NCBI GenBank assembly: GCA_020636005.1
Contig: JACJYR010000001.1
Coordinates: forward strand, 2,856,501-2,920,500
Reading direction: 5' to 3'
DNA from: Lewinellaceae bacterium
Lineage (GTDB): Bacteria > Bacteroidota > Bacteroidia > Chitinophagales > Saprospiraceae
Length of the DNA: 64,000 nucleotides
Made by a program: the position numbers and the translations under genes. The notes under the pieces are model-generated. The model saw nothing but the letters and a program-made list of their open reading frames with translations. It searched no databases and was not told where the DNA came from. Position 1 is the first letter of the stretch, and every line of letters begins with the position of its first letter. Of this stretch, positions 9,690 through 18,066 are shown piece by piece.

Positions 9690-10027
9690 TAGTTAACTGC
9701 GTATTCAGACATCTCTCTCATGTCCTCGGGCAACCACCCCAATACAATATCGGATTTAGGCACACCCATGCTTTCTAAGTCCCCAACTGGATCGTCGTCA
9801 GTCCAGTTTACCTGTACCCAGATTTTGCCGTTTTTTATGTCAAAATGCAAGGGGCAATGGTGTACAAATTCATCTCGATCCCATCCAATGGTCACCAATT
9901 CGTAGTGGTGGTTCTCCTTATCGGCTATTACTTGATTTTCAGCCTCGGGCATGTTGGCATACTTAACGGAAGCATAGTCGTTAAGAATTTTTAGAATGTA
10001 CGCTTCATATTTTTTTATTTTATCCAT
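9689..10027 (-). CDS. xisI: XisI-like protein
   Basis: The 112-residue protein matches the XisI family (fdxN element excision controlling factor). It begins MDKIKKYEAYILKILNDYA and contains ELVTIGWDRDEFVHHCPLHF, GKIWVQVNWTDDDP and DIVLGWLPEDMRE, typical of the family. In cyanobacteria XisI and XisH are required for fdxN element excision; elsewhere the pair is widespread with unknown role. It overlaps the 3' end of the xisH reading frame by 13 bp, the usual arrangement. The gene is intact although its partner is not, so function of the pair here is doubtful. Confidence 0.9.
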   Translation of the reverse strand: MDKIKKYEAYILKILNDYASVKYANMPEAENQVIADKENHHYELVTIGWDRDEFVHHCPLHFDIKNGKIWVQVNWTDDDPVGDLESMGVPKSDIVLGWLPEDMREMSEYAVN

Positions 10028-10541
10028 TCTTCAATGGCTTTTGATTGGTGGTTATAAACAATGAATCTCAGGTTATTCCGCTTCACAATCAATTGGATGC
10101 CAGGCTTTTGAAAAAAAGTACTATAAATGCCTTTTGGCACTGCCAGATACAAAACTCTTTCCGGATCGTATTCTTCCAATCCCACAATATAGCTATTGAA
10201 TTGGCCAAGTGCTTCATAAAAATCAACGCTCATGTTCTGTAAATGCTGATTTACCGTTAAGTGACGGGGTGACTTCGAAGTCACCCCGTCACTTTCACAG
10301 ACCTTTTCAGCACCAAGAGAACATGAGCGAAAATCAAATTGGGCAGACTTGCCCACAAAACTCTTGATTTCTACTGCAATTTTCGATTCGCCTTTTTCAG
10401 CAGCAATTATTTGTTCTGCTCCTAATCAATCTTAAATCCTACTTCTCCAATTTTAAAAACCAAAGGATCATGGGTGATTGTCCAACCATCTTTCACCAAT
10501 GCTTCTTTCACCTGATTGTGGTATGTGTCCTTTGCTGCCAT
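10015..10541 (-). pseudogene. xisH: Broken xisH (frameshift plus in-frame MITE)
   Basis: XisH is a PD-(D/E)XK-like partner of XisI. Reading leftward from 10541 the protein starts MAAKDTYHNQVKEALVKDGW and continues to FKIGEVGFKID, then meets TAG at 10422-10424. One lost base explains this: the expected DLGAEQIIAAEKGESKIAVE continues in the next frame (family sequence YIDLGAE). Further on, after FVGKSAQFDF, 37 foreign codons appear before YEALGQFNSY. They are a 103-bp inverted-repeat element plus its 8-bp target duplication and keep the frame open. The C-terminus (ERVLYLAVPKGIYSTFF, FIVYNHQSKAIEEW) is normal. The frameshift makes the gene non-functional unless it is a sequencing error. Confidence 0.85.
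10227..10329. mobile_element. 103-bp MITE inserted in xisH
   Basis: Perfect 12-bp terminal inverted repeats (CGCTCATGTTCT at 10227-10238; its complement at 10318-10329) enclose a perfect 36-bp palindrome (10259-10294, centre TTCGAA). The element is flanked by an 8-bp direct repeat AAAATCAA (10219-10226 and 10330-10337), a clear target-site duplication. No coding capacity beyond passive read-through. The transposase family that moves it is not visible in the window. Confidence 0.88.
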
Positions 10542-10565
10542 TTTTACAGAAAGATTAAGCAATTT

Positions 10566-13500
10566 CTACCTCCCATGGCAATGCTTATACTTCTTCCCGC
10601 TCCCGCAGGGGCAGGGGTCGTTGCGCCCCACTTTGGGGTCTTGCCGACGGATGGTTTCCTGATGGGCTGGCTGCGACACAGCCTCGGCGGCGGCATGGGC
10701 ACGGGCGGCGGCGGCTTCCGGCGAATCGCCATTGTTACTGGAACCTGCTGCTGCGCCAGGCCGGCTCATGCGCATCCGGCTCATGTCCATCCGTTGCGGC
10801 TCGCGGGCCTGCTGCACCTGTTTGTTCTCTGGCATGGCGAGCATCCCTTTGGAAAGGTAGGAGGTGGTCTCTTCGTTGATCCGGTAAATCAAATCCTCGA
10901 ACAACTTGAAAGCCTCCATTTTATACACCACCAATGGGTCTTTCTGTTCAAAGGAGGCCGATTGCACCGATTCTTTCAACTCGTCCATGGAGCGGAGGTG
11001 CTCCTTCCAGCGCTCGTCCAGCACGGACAGGGTGACTGCTTTTTCGATGTCCCGCATGATGGATTTGCCCTTCGATTTAACAGCGTCTTCCAGTTCGGCG
11101 GCAATGGGCAGCATCCGGCTGCGGCCATCCGTGAACGGCACGGCGATGCGGCGGTAGCGCTGCCCTTCCCGTTCATAAACCTGCTGGATGGTGGGCAGCA
11201 ATAGCTGGATGATTTGCTGCTCCTTGCGGTGGTAAAACTCAAAAAACTGCTCGTGGTACATTTCCACCAGGGCATCCAGGTTGGTTTGCTTAAAGGTGGC
11301 CTCGTCAAATTTGGGGTCAATGCCCAATTCGCCGATAGAGTCGCGGCGGAAGCCCTCGTAGTCCCCTTCCGTTTTGTACATGGCCACCAGGCTCTCGGTC
11401 ATGGAGCGGTACATATTGTCCAGGTCCACCTGCAGGCGTTCGCCGCTCAGGGCGTTGTAGCGTTTTTTATAAATGGCCTCCCGCTGGATGTTCATCACGT
11501 CGTCGTATTCCAGCAGGCGCTTGCGGATGCCGAAGTTGTTCTCCTCTACCTTTTTCTGTGCCCGCTCGATGCTCTTGGTCACCATGGAGTGCTGGATGAC
11601 ATCGCCATCCTGGTGCCCCATCCGGTCCATCAGGCCGGCGATGCGCTCCGACTGGAAGAGGCGCATGAGATTGTCCTCCAACGACACATAAAACTGGGAA
11701 GAACCGGGATCGCCCTGGCGGCCTGAACGGCCCCGCAACTGCCGGTCCACCCGGCGGCTGTCGTGCCGCTCCGTGCCGATGATGGCCAGGCCGCCCACCA
11801 TTTTCGCATCAGGTTTCAGTTGGAAAGCTGGCCACAATTCGTGTGCCTCGTCGAGGGTGATTTCTTTGCCGGTGCTCCGTTGTTTGATGGTATATCGGTA
11901 GCCGCCCTTGGCGCTGCTGTCTTTTTTTACAGAAATAACCTCGAACAAAGTGGCAGGCCCGAGCTTGATGTCCGTACCCCGGCCAGCCATGTTGGTGGCG
12001 ATGGTCACGTTGCCGTGGCCTTTTTCGTCCTGCTGACCGGCCTTGGCAACGATGGAGGCTTCCCGTTGGTGTTGCTTGGCGTTCAGCACTTCATGCTCCA
12101 CGCCCCGCATTTTCAGGAAGCGGCTCAGTTTTTCTGAAATATCAACGGAAGTGGTACCGACCAGCACGGGGCGGCCCGCTTTGCTGAGCAGGGTTATTTT
12201 ATCAACAAGGGCGTTGAATTTCTCCCTTTCTGTTTTATAAACTTCATCCTCGCCGTCTTCCCGGATCACGGGCACGTTGGTCGGGATGACGGAGACGTCC
12301 AGTTTGTAGATGTCCCAAAACTCCTTGCCCTCCGTTTCGGCGGTACCGGTCATACCGGCCAGTTTGTGGTACATGCGGAAGTAGTTCTGGAGGGTAACGG
12401 TGGCGTAGGTTTGGGTGGCATCGCCGACTTTGACGTTTTCCTTGGCCTCCAATGCCTGGTGAAGCCCGTCGGAGTAGCGGCGGCCTTCCATCATGCGGCC
12501 CGTTTGCTCGTCCACGATTTTCACCTCGCCGTTCATCACGATGTACTCTTCATCCTTTTCAAACAGCGTGTATGCTTTCAGCAACTGGTGCATGGCGTGG
12601 AGGCGGCGTGATTTCACCGCAAAATCCTGCGACAGCCTTATCTTTTCTTCCTCTTTTTGCTCTTTGGACAATTCATCGTTGTTGTCAATTTCGACCATGC
12701 GTGCCGCGATGTCGGGCATGATGAAAAATTGGCTGTCGTCCTTGCCTTTGGCGAGCCATTCTGCGCCGTAGTCGGTCAGTTCCACGGAGCGGTTTTTCTC
12801 GTCGATGTTGAACAGCAGCGGCTCGTCCACCACGTGCATGTTCTTCGAGTTTTCCTGCATGTAGAAGTTCTCCGCTTTCTGGAGCAACACCTTCACGCCC
12901 TCCTCGCTGAGGAACTTGATGAGTGCCCTGTTTTTGGGCAGTGCACGGTGCGCCCTGAGCAGCGACATGCCGGCTTCGCCCTCCTCAAGGCCATTATCGC
13001 CTTCGGCAAACAATTTTTTGGCATCGGTCAAATATTTGGTAGCCAGTTTCTGCTGGGCGGCCAGCAGTTTTTCCACCTCCGGCTTTAGCTCTTTGTATTC
13101 CATTTCTTCCTCGCCGGCGCCTACGGGCCCGGAGATGATAAGGGGCGTCCGGGCGTCGTCGATCAATACGGAGTCCACCTCGTCCACCATGGCGTAGTGG
13201 TGTTTGCGCTGAACCATTTCGTCGAGGGAGCGCACCATGTTGTCGCGCAGGTAGTCGAAGCCGAATTCGTTGTTGGTGCCGTAGGTGATGTCGCAGAGGT
13301 AGGCGTTGCGGCGGCTTTCGGAGTGGGGCCGGTGCTTGTCGATGCAGTCAATGGTCAGCAGGAGGAATTCCATGATGGGGCCTATCCATTCGCAGTCGCG
13401 GCGGGCAAGGTAGTCGTTCACCGTCACCACGTGGACGCCCTGGCCGCTGAGGCCGTTGAGGTAGGCTGGCAGCGTGGCCACGAGGGTTTTGCCTTCCCCT

Positions 13501-14078
13501 GTTTGCATCTCAGCAATCTTGCCCTCGTGCAGTACCGTGCCGCCGATCAGCTGCACGTCGTAGTGTACCATGTTCCAGGTGATTTCTGCCCCGGCGGCGA
13601 CCCATTGGTTTTTCCAGATCGCCTTGTCGCCCTCAATTTTCACATAGCTTTTCTGTTGGTCAGCGGCCAATTCCTGGTCGTGGTCGGTGGCGGTGACGGC
13701 GAGGGTTGGGTTTTCCTTGAAGCGGCGGGCAGTTTCCTTGACGACCGCAAAGGCCGCCGGCAGAATTTCTTTGAGGATGTCTTCCAGGTGCTTGTCGCGT
13801 TCCTTTTGCAGTGCGTCCATCTCCTTGAAGAGTTCTTCTTTGTGGTGGATGTCCTCTTCCTCTTTTGCCTGCTCCCGGATGGATTGGATGTCTGCGTCAA
13901 TGCCTGCGAGGTGGTCGGCGATGCGCTGGCGGAATTCGACGGTCTTGTTGCGCAGGGCGTCGTTGCTCAGCCCCTGCAACTGCTCGAACTCCTCGCTTAC
14001 CTGATCGATGACAGGGCCGTACTTACTGTAGTCCCGTTCGCTTTTATTCTTGAACAATCCTTTTAATATGCCTAGCAT
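10566..14078 (-). CDS. secA: Preprotein translocase ATPase SecA
   Basis: Motor ATPase of Sec protein export, acting at the cytoplasmic face of SecYEG. The N-terminus is MLGILKGLFKNKSERDYSKY. Walker A is in MQTGEGKTLVATLPAYL, the DEAD-like box in YAMVDEVDSVLIDDARTPLIISG, and the helicase motif in ATNMAGRGTDIKLG. The C-terminus carries the zinc-binding SEC-C motif (DPCPCGSGKKYKHCHGR). At 1170 residues it is longer than the E. coli protein (901), as usual in Bacteroidota, mainly through an insert between the DEAD box and preprotein-binding regions. A low-complexity Ala/Ser/Met-rich linker precedes the zinc motif. It is monocistronic as far as visible. Confidence 0.98.
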   Translation of the reverse strand: MLGILKGLFKNKSERDYSKYGPVIDQVSEEFEQLQGLSNDALRNKTVEFRQRIADHLAGIDADIQSIREQAKEEEDIHHKEELFKEMDALQKERDKHLEDILKEILPAAFAVVKETARRFKENPTLAVTATDHDQELAADQQKSYVKIEGDKAIWKNQWVAAGAEITWNMVHYDVQLIGGTVLHEGKIAEMQTGEGKTLVATLPAYLNGLSGQGVHVVTVNDYLARRDCEWIGPIMEFLLLTIDCIDKHRPHSESRRNAYLCDITYGTNNEFGFDYLRDNMVRSLDEMVQRKHHYAMVDEVDSVLIDDARTPLIISGPVGAGEEEMEYKELKPEVEKLLAAQQKLATKYLTDAKKLFAEGDNGLEEGEAGMSLLRAHRALPKNRALIKFLSEEGVKVLLQKAENFYMQENSKNMHVVDEPLLFNIDEKNRSVELTDYGAEWLAKGKDDSQFFIMPDIAARMVEIDNNDELSKEQKEEEKIRLSQDFAVKSRRLHAMHQLLKAYTLFEKDEEYIVMNGEVKIVDEQTGRMMEGRRYSDGLHQALEAKENVKVGDATQTYATVTLQNYFRMYHKLAGMTGTAETEGKEFWDIYKLDVSVIPTNVPVIREDGEDEVYKTEREKFNALVDKITLLSKAGRPVLVGTTSVDISEKLSRFLKMRGVEHEVLNAKQHQREASIVAKAGQQDEKGHGNVTIATNMAGRGTDIKLGPATLFEVISVKKDSSAKGGYRYTIKQRSTGKEITLDEAHELWPAFQLKPDAKMVGGLAIIGTERHDSRRVDRQLRGRSGRQGDPGSSQFYVSLEDNLMRLFQSERIAGLMDRMGHQDGDVIQHSMVTKSIERAQKKVEENNFGIRKRLLEYDDVMNIQREAIYKKRYNALSGERLQVDLDNMYRSMTESLVAMYKTEGDYEGFRRDSIGELGIDPKFDEATFKQTNLDALVEMYHEQFFEFYHRKEQQIIQLLLPTIQQVYEREGQRYRRIAVPFTDGRSRMLPIAAELEDAVKSKGKSIMRDIEKAVTLSVLDERWKEHLRSMDELKESVQSASFEQKDPLVVYKMEAFKLFEDLIYRINEETTSYLSKGMLAMPENKQVQQAREPQRMDMSRMRMSRPGAAAGSSNNGDSPEAAAARAHAAAEAVSQPAHQETIRRQDPKVGRNDPCPCGSGKKYKHCHGR

Positions 14079-14490
14079 GGTGTCTTTTTAAAGATAATGG
14101 ATAACGGATATTAGATGTAGGATTTTAGAAGATAGCTTTTTGATTTGGGGAAACAACAATGCGGAAAGCGATGGATTGATTTTCTAAAACCTGCTGTCTA
14201 AAGTCTTTAAATCCGGTGAAAAAAAAGTGGGCAAAGATAGCAATATGGAAAGGTTATCTGTGCGGCGAAAGTTGCACACAATTCATTCCAGAAGAAAAAA
14301 TGCGACGGGCTGGCAGGTTTTGGCGGGAAAGCGTGAAAGAATGGCAGGTTTCTAAGGGGGAATGGAGAATAGAGAATTACTGTCCGGTGTGGCCATTCTT
14401 CATTCTCCATTCTGGATTATTAAGTAACGATGAAAAAATAACTTCACCATTTTGATTTTGAAAACCCCAGCAATGGAAGGGTTTTTTAAA
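14079..14490. other. Intergenic region upstream of secA with short repeats
   Basis: No convincing gene. It holds the second copy of the 29-bp repeat (14423-14451) and a short inverted repeat AATGGAGAAT/ATTCTCCATT (14361-14370 and 14402-14411). The secA promoter should lie near 14079-14200, but no clear TAnnTTTG box was found. Confidence 0.5.
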
Positions 14491-14519
14491 AATAATCCCG
14501 ATGTGAAATCGGGATTATT
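14491..14519 (-). terminator. Hairpin terminator, probably bidirectional
   Basis: Perfect 12-bp stem (AATAATCCCGAT at 14491-14502, ATCGGGATTATT at 14508-14519) with a 5-nt loop and T/A runs on both sides. It lies just after the stop of the minus-strand secreted-protein gene. Confidence 0.75.
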
Positions 14520-14531
14520 TTTCCTTCGATC

Positions 14532-15161
14532 CTAAGGCCGGTTGACCTCCTGTGGCTTTTTCTTCATCAGCCCGTGGTGGAAAGGGCCTTGTTCTGCCAC
14601 TTTGCCGGGATGGCAGTCCCAGGCGTCCGGTGCATAGACCTGGTTGAACTGGAAGATGATCTGCGTCTGTGGGTCGAGCACGCTGATGTCGTTACCGGGG
14701 TTGGCATTGGCCGAGTTGGGCACCTTGTTGAAAGGGTCGTTGGCGGCAATGAGGCCGAGGGTTTCCGGGCAGTCGCCCGTTTTGGTGGTAAAAGTAAAGA
14801 GGAGGGTTTCCACGCCGGCGATGAACTGCATCGGCGGGTCGGCGGTCACCAGGCCGAAGGAGATGTAGTCCTTGCCGGGGTTTTCTTTCGGGGTGTCCAC
14901 CCGGGCGTTTTGCTCCCAGGTGCCGCTGAAGTTTTTCACGTTGGCGAACATGGTGCCTTTCGGGGCCACAATAGTGGCCTGGCCGGAACCGATGATGACG
15001 AAATTGGAGATCCTGGCCCCCTCTGAAGGGGTGGCAAAAACACCCCAGGCAAGACTGTCCTGCAGCCATTGCAGCTTAAAATCTATCTGGGAAAAAACAG
15101 GTGCGGAAAAGAACAGCGCCGCAAAAAGCGCCCAGGCACGGAAGGGTTTCACGTGAGTCAT
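14532..15161 (-). CDS. Secreted protein of unknown function
   Basis: The 209-residue protein has a clear signal peptide (ALFAALFFSAPVFS, cleavage before QIDFKLQW). The rest is a single beta-rich domain. The pattern W..N.RVDTPKENPGKDYISFGL, then AGVETLLFTF, then ETLGLIAANDPFN.VPNSANANPGNDISVLD is strikingly like the N-terminal domain of the large secreted protein at 51025-53454 (W..NNRVNSPVEAPSWDYLSFGL, AGVEIPLFSF, SIELFDNYNDPFLPPNSAGVNVENSL). The two therefore share a domain, probably an extracellular module of this lineage. No catalytic motif was seen. A hairpin terminator follows directly. Confidence 0.75.
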   Translation of the reverse strand: MTHVKPFRAWALFAALFFSAPVFSQIDFKLQWLQDSLAWGVFATPSEGARISNFVIIGSGQATIVAPKGTMFANVKNFSGTWEQNARVDTPKENPGKDYISFGLVTADPPMQFIAGVETLLFTFTTKTGDCPETLGLIAANDPFNKVPNSANANPGNDISVLDPQTQIIFQFNQVYAPDAWDCHPGKVAEQGPFHHGLMKKKPQEVNRP

Positions 15162-15281
15162 GGCCGATAATTTTTGCGGGGGGAATTGGAGAATAGTATA
15201 TCAAAGCGCTTATGGCAACATTGATGCCATAGCGCTGGCGTTTGGAAATTCTTAACGCCCCACAGGTAAGCTGCCCACCCA

Positions 15282-16769
15282 TCACTTTTTCCCTTCCAAC
15301 AACACGTACCCCCAAGCCTTCAGGTCCATTTTCATCCCATCCGCCAGCGGCTTGTCCTCTTTTGAAAAGACATCCGTGTAGTCGCCGGCGAAGCCATTGC
15401 CCGAAAGGGTGAACTGCTGCGGCCTGGCCGACAGGTTGATGATGCCCACCACCCGGTCGCCGTCCTTTTCCCGGATGAAGGCGAAGATATTTTCGTCGTT
15501 GCCGGTGGATATTTTCACCAGGGGGCCGCCGAATTCGCCGTTCCAGATGGCCTTGTTGCGGTGCTTGAGTTCGAAGAGGGTTTTGTAGAAACCGGCATAC
15601 TGGTAATCGCCCCAGGTGATGACGTCCCGTTTGAAAAACTCCAGTTGTTTGTCCAGCCCCGACTCCATGCCCGTGTAGAGCAGCGGCATCCCGTCGAAGG
15701 TGGCGGCCAGCACGGCGAAGGCGGGGTAGCCGGCGCCCAGGCGCTGGAATTCCGTACCGGCCCAGGAGTTCTCGTCGTGGTTGGAGGTGAACTGCATCTT
15801 ATAGCCCCTGGTGTATTCACTTTTTGTTTTGGCCAGTTGGGCATCAATGTCCAGGGCTGTTTTTTTGATGGGCGCAGCCTCCTTGCCATCCACCTTGTTG
15901 CCCTGCACCAGCTTGTCGCCCTTCTTGCGGTTGGCCCCCTGCGTTTCGGCGATTTCGTTGAAAATATGGTGCATGGACCAGGCGTAGTCCATCACGAAAG
16001 CGCCGTTGTTGACGATGGCCGGCACCTCGGCCTCGGCCAGCATGAACAAGGGTTTAACGGCATACAGCGAGTCGGAGCATTGCGCCCAGAAATCAACGGG
16101 CACGCCGTGCGCCACATCCACCCGGAAGCCGTCAATGCCCACATCGGTGATCCAGAACTTCATGGCGTCGATCATGCCGAGGCGCATGGCGGCGTTGTCG
16201 TAGTTGAGGTCGGCCACGTCCGTCCAGCCCCACGATTTGCCGGTGTTGTAGTCAATGGGGTCAATGATGTTGCCGAGGGAGTCCTGCGTGTACCAGTCGG
16301 GGTGTTCGGTGATCCAGGGGTTGTCCCAGCCGGTGTGGTTGGGCACCCAGTCAATGATACAGTACATGCCGGCAGCGTGGATGGCCCGCAGCAGGTGCTT
16401 GAAGTCGTCCATGCTGCCGTAGTCGGGGTTGGTGGCCTTGTAGTCGGCCACGGCGTAGGGGCTGCCGAGTTCGCCCTTGCGGTTCTTCACGCTGACGGGG
16501 TTGATGGGCATGAACCAGAGGATGTCAACGCCCATGTCTTTGAGGCGGGGCAGTTCCGCCTCAAACGATTGGAAGGTGCCCTCGGGCGTGTAGTGCCGCA
16601 GGTTCACCTCGTAGATGGTGGCGTTCTTGTGCCAGTCGGGTACCCGTGGCTTTTCGAAACTGGCCGTTTCCACAGCGGCGGGGGCCTGCTTGGGGGCGTT
16701 CTGGCAGCGGACAAACAGGAAGCCGATGCCAAGGGCTATCAGGCAGAGGAGGAGGAAGAGACTTTTCAT
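15282..16769 (-). CDS. GH13 alpha-amylase family glycosidase, lipoprotein
   Basis: Retaining glycoside hydrolase acting on alpha-glucans. The start at 16769 gives a hydrophobic N-terminus (MKSLFLLLCLIALGIGFLFVRC) ending in a Cys, so envelope anchoring is likely. All four conserved GH13 regions are visible: DWVPNHTGW (I), GIDGFRVDVAH with the nucleophile Asp (II), FMLAEAE with the acid/base Glu (III) and FTSNHDENSW with the transition-state Asp (IV). A C-terminal beta domain (DRVVGIINLSARPQQFTLSG to WGYVLLEGK) follows. About 495 residues is normal. It lies alone rather than in a susC/susD locus. Precise specificity cannot be told. Confidence 0.93.
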   Translation of the reverse strand: MKSLFLLLCLIALGIGFLFVRCQNAPKQAPAAVETASFEKPRVPDWHKNATIYEVNLRHYTPEGTFQSFEAELPRLKDMGVDILWFMPINPVSVKNRKGELGSPYAVADYKATNPDYGSMDDFKHLLRAIHAAGMYCIIDWVPNHTGWDNPWITEHPDWYTQDSLGNIIDPIDYNTGKSWGWTDVADLNYDNAAMRLGMIDAMKFWITDVGIDGFRVDVAHGVPVDFWAQCSDSLYAVKPLFMLAEAEVPAIVNNGAFVMDYAWSMHHIFNEIAETQGANRKKGDKLVQGNKVDGKEAAPIKKTALDIDAQLAKTKSEYTRGYKMQFTSNHDENSWAGTEFQRLGAGYPAFAVLAATFDGMPLLYTGMESGLDKQLEFFKRDVITWGDYQYAGFYKTLFELKHRNKAIWNGEFGGPLVKISTGNDENIFAFIREKDGDRVVGIINLSARPQQFTLSGNGFAGDYTDVFSKEDKPLADGMKMDLKAWGYVLLEGKK

Positions 16770-16823
16770 AGAAAACCTGGTTGAAGTTAGTGTTGGCCAT
16801 CCCCGGGGTTGCGGGGTGGGGGG

Positions 16824-16831
16824 CAAAGGTA
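16824..16831 (-). promoter_or_regulatory. Candidate -7 box for the GH13 gene
   Basis: The minus strand reads TACCTTTG, an exact TAnnTTTG match, placed about 55 bp before the GH13 start codon at 16769. Confidence 0.4.
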
Positions 16832-17239
16832 TGGAATGGGCGTAATTTTATAGCATGTGGCACAGGATTCATCCCCTGGTATCTATGTCGTTTAAATCCG
16901 GGGCCAATCATCCGGTTTGCTGCACACGCCAATCATTTTTTTGGCCGGGCTTGCAGGATTAAAATGATTGAATTACTTTGCGACCCTATTTATACACAAA
17001 CGCTACTTATCATCAAGATAGCAGGTCCGGAACCACCCAGGCAAACAGCCTTGCATTCCATGAGAAAATTTTAGAGGGGGAACAGCTCAATGAAAAAAGA
17101 CAGCCGCACTTTGACCTTGTCGTCGAAGTCACCGTGGAGGCGCAAGTATTGCTTTTCATTGAGACAGCACCATTGAGTATTGTACAGTAGGGCCGCCCTG
17201 TGCGACCCCGCTACTTCAAAATAAACCAACCAGCAACCA
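16832..17239. other. Intergenic region upstream of the cas operon
   Basis: About 400 bp between the divergent GH13 and cas6 genes. A short open frame (16978-17190) has no recognisable features and no ribosome-binding site and is probably not a gene. The cas promoter must lie here. ATTACTTTG at 16972-16980 is one base short of the TAnnTTTG box and is only a weak candidate. Confidence 0.45.
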
Positions 17240-18025
17240 ATGAAGAAGCTCCGCCTTCTCTCCGTTTCTTTTGACTCTCACCTGCAGCCCTGGGACTTGC
17301 CAAAATTCCGGGGCGCCGTGGCCCGCAAGGTGGGCCTGGAGCACGAGTGGTTCCATAACCATGATAATAGCGAAGCCTCCCCTGACCCCTCCAAAGGAGG
17401 GGAGATGGGCGACGGGGAAAACACCCCTTTCGGGGCCGGGGCCGGCAAGCCCCGCTACCACCACCGCTATCCACTGATACAATATAAGATAGATACGCAC
17501 GGGCGACAGATGCGCCCCATGCTGCTCTGCCTCGACGACTGCATCGAGGAGGCGCATCACTTCTTCAGCCAGGCCGACTGGAGCCTGCGCATCGGCGACC
17601 AGGTACACGACATGCGCATCGCCCGCCTGCATGTGGACCAGATCAACCTCAACGTGTGGGAGCAGCCCTTCACCTACCGCCTGCACAAGTGGCGGGCCCT
17701 CAACAGCGAAAACTTCAAAGAGTGGCAGCAGATGGACGGCCTCGCCGAGAAGTACGCCTTCCTGGAAAACATACTGGCTGCCAACATCCTCTCCTTCGCC
17801 CGTGGCGTGGGGTGGACGCTGGACAAACGCTTCGAGGTGAAAATCACCCGCCTGCAAAAAGAGGAATGGGTGAGCTTCAAACGCATCAAGGTGCTGGCCT
17901 TTACCGTGGAGTTTAAGGTGAACATCTCCTTGCCGGAGTACATCGGGCTTGGGCAGGGGGCTGGGGAGGGGTTTGGGGTGGTGAGGCGGCAGTCCATTCC
18001 TAACAAAAATCAGCGCCCAGAATAA
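17240..18025 (+). CDS. cas6: CRISPR repeat endoribonuclease Cas6
   Basis: Processes pre-crRNA within the repeats. The C-terminal glycine-rich loop typical of Cas6 RAMP folds is clear (LPEYIGLGQGAGEGFGVVRR, about residues 233-252). The protein has the ferredoxin-like layout of the Bacteroidota Cas6 group (261 residues). It opens the plus-strand cas operon, 41 bp before cas10. An odd insertion sits at about residues 44-70: a Gly/Ser/Pro-rich low-complexity run between FHNHDN and YHHRYPLIQYK, encoded by a GC-rich hairpin sequence (17386-17402). This looks like an in-frame repeat insertion in a surface loop. The catalytic residues cannot be assigned with certainty; several His near residues 39-41 and 73-75 are possible. 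Confidence 0.85.
   Translation: MKKLRLLSVSFDSHLQPWDLPKFRGAVARKVGLEHEWFHNHDNSEASPDPSKGGEMGDGENTPFGAGAGKPRYHHRYPLIQYKIDTHGRQMRPMLLCLDDCIEEAHHFFSQADWSLRIGDQVHDMRIARLHVDQINLNVWEQPFTYRLHKWRALNSENFKEWQQMDGLAEKYAFLENILAANILSFARGVGWTLDKRFEVKITRLQKEEWVSFKRIKVLAFTVEFKVNISLPEYIGLGQGAGEGFGVVRRQSIPNKNQRPE
17386..17402. repeat. REP-like palindrome inside cas6
   Basis: CCCCTCC-AAA-GGAGGGG forms a 7-bp perfect stem with a 3-nt loop. A second GC-rich hairpin-like stretch follows (about 17430-17452). Together they encode the low-complexity insertion in Cas6. Sequences of this kind are common dispersed palindromes in Bacteroidota genomes. Confidence 0.6.
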
Positions 18026-18066
18026 TTCATACATCTATGCTTCTTTGTAGAAAATAACCCAAAATC

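Noticed and set aside
13197..14066. Long open frame opposite secA (289 codons)
   Set aside because: Antisense shadow of secA caused by GC-rich codon use; no start signals or family features.
15561..16784. 407-codon plus-strand open frame over the GH13 gene
   Set aside because: Antisense of a gene with all four GH13 motifs; no independent support.
16978..17190. Short open frame upstream of cas6
   Set aside because: No ribosome-binding site, no family resemblance, overlaps other short frames.
17211..18034. Minus-strand frames over cas6
   Set aside because: Antisense to a gene with a clear Cas6 glycine loop and operon position.
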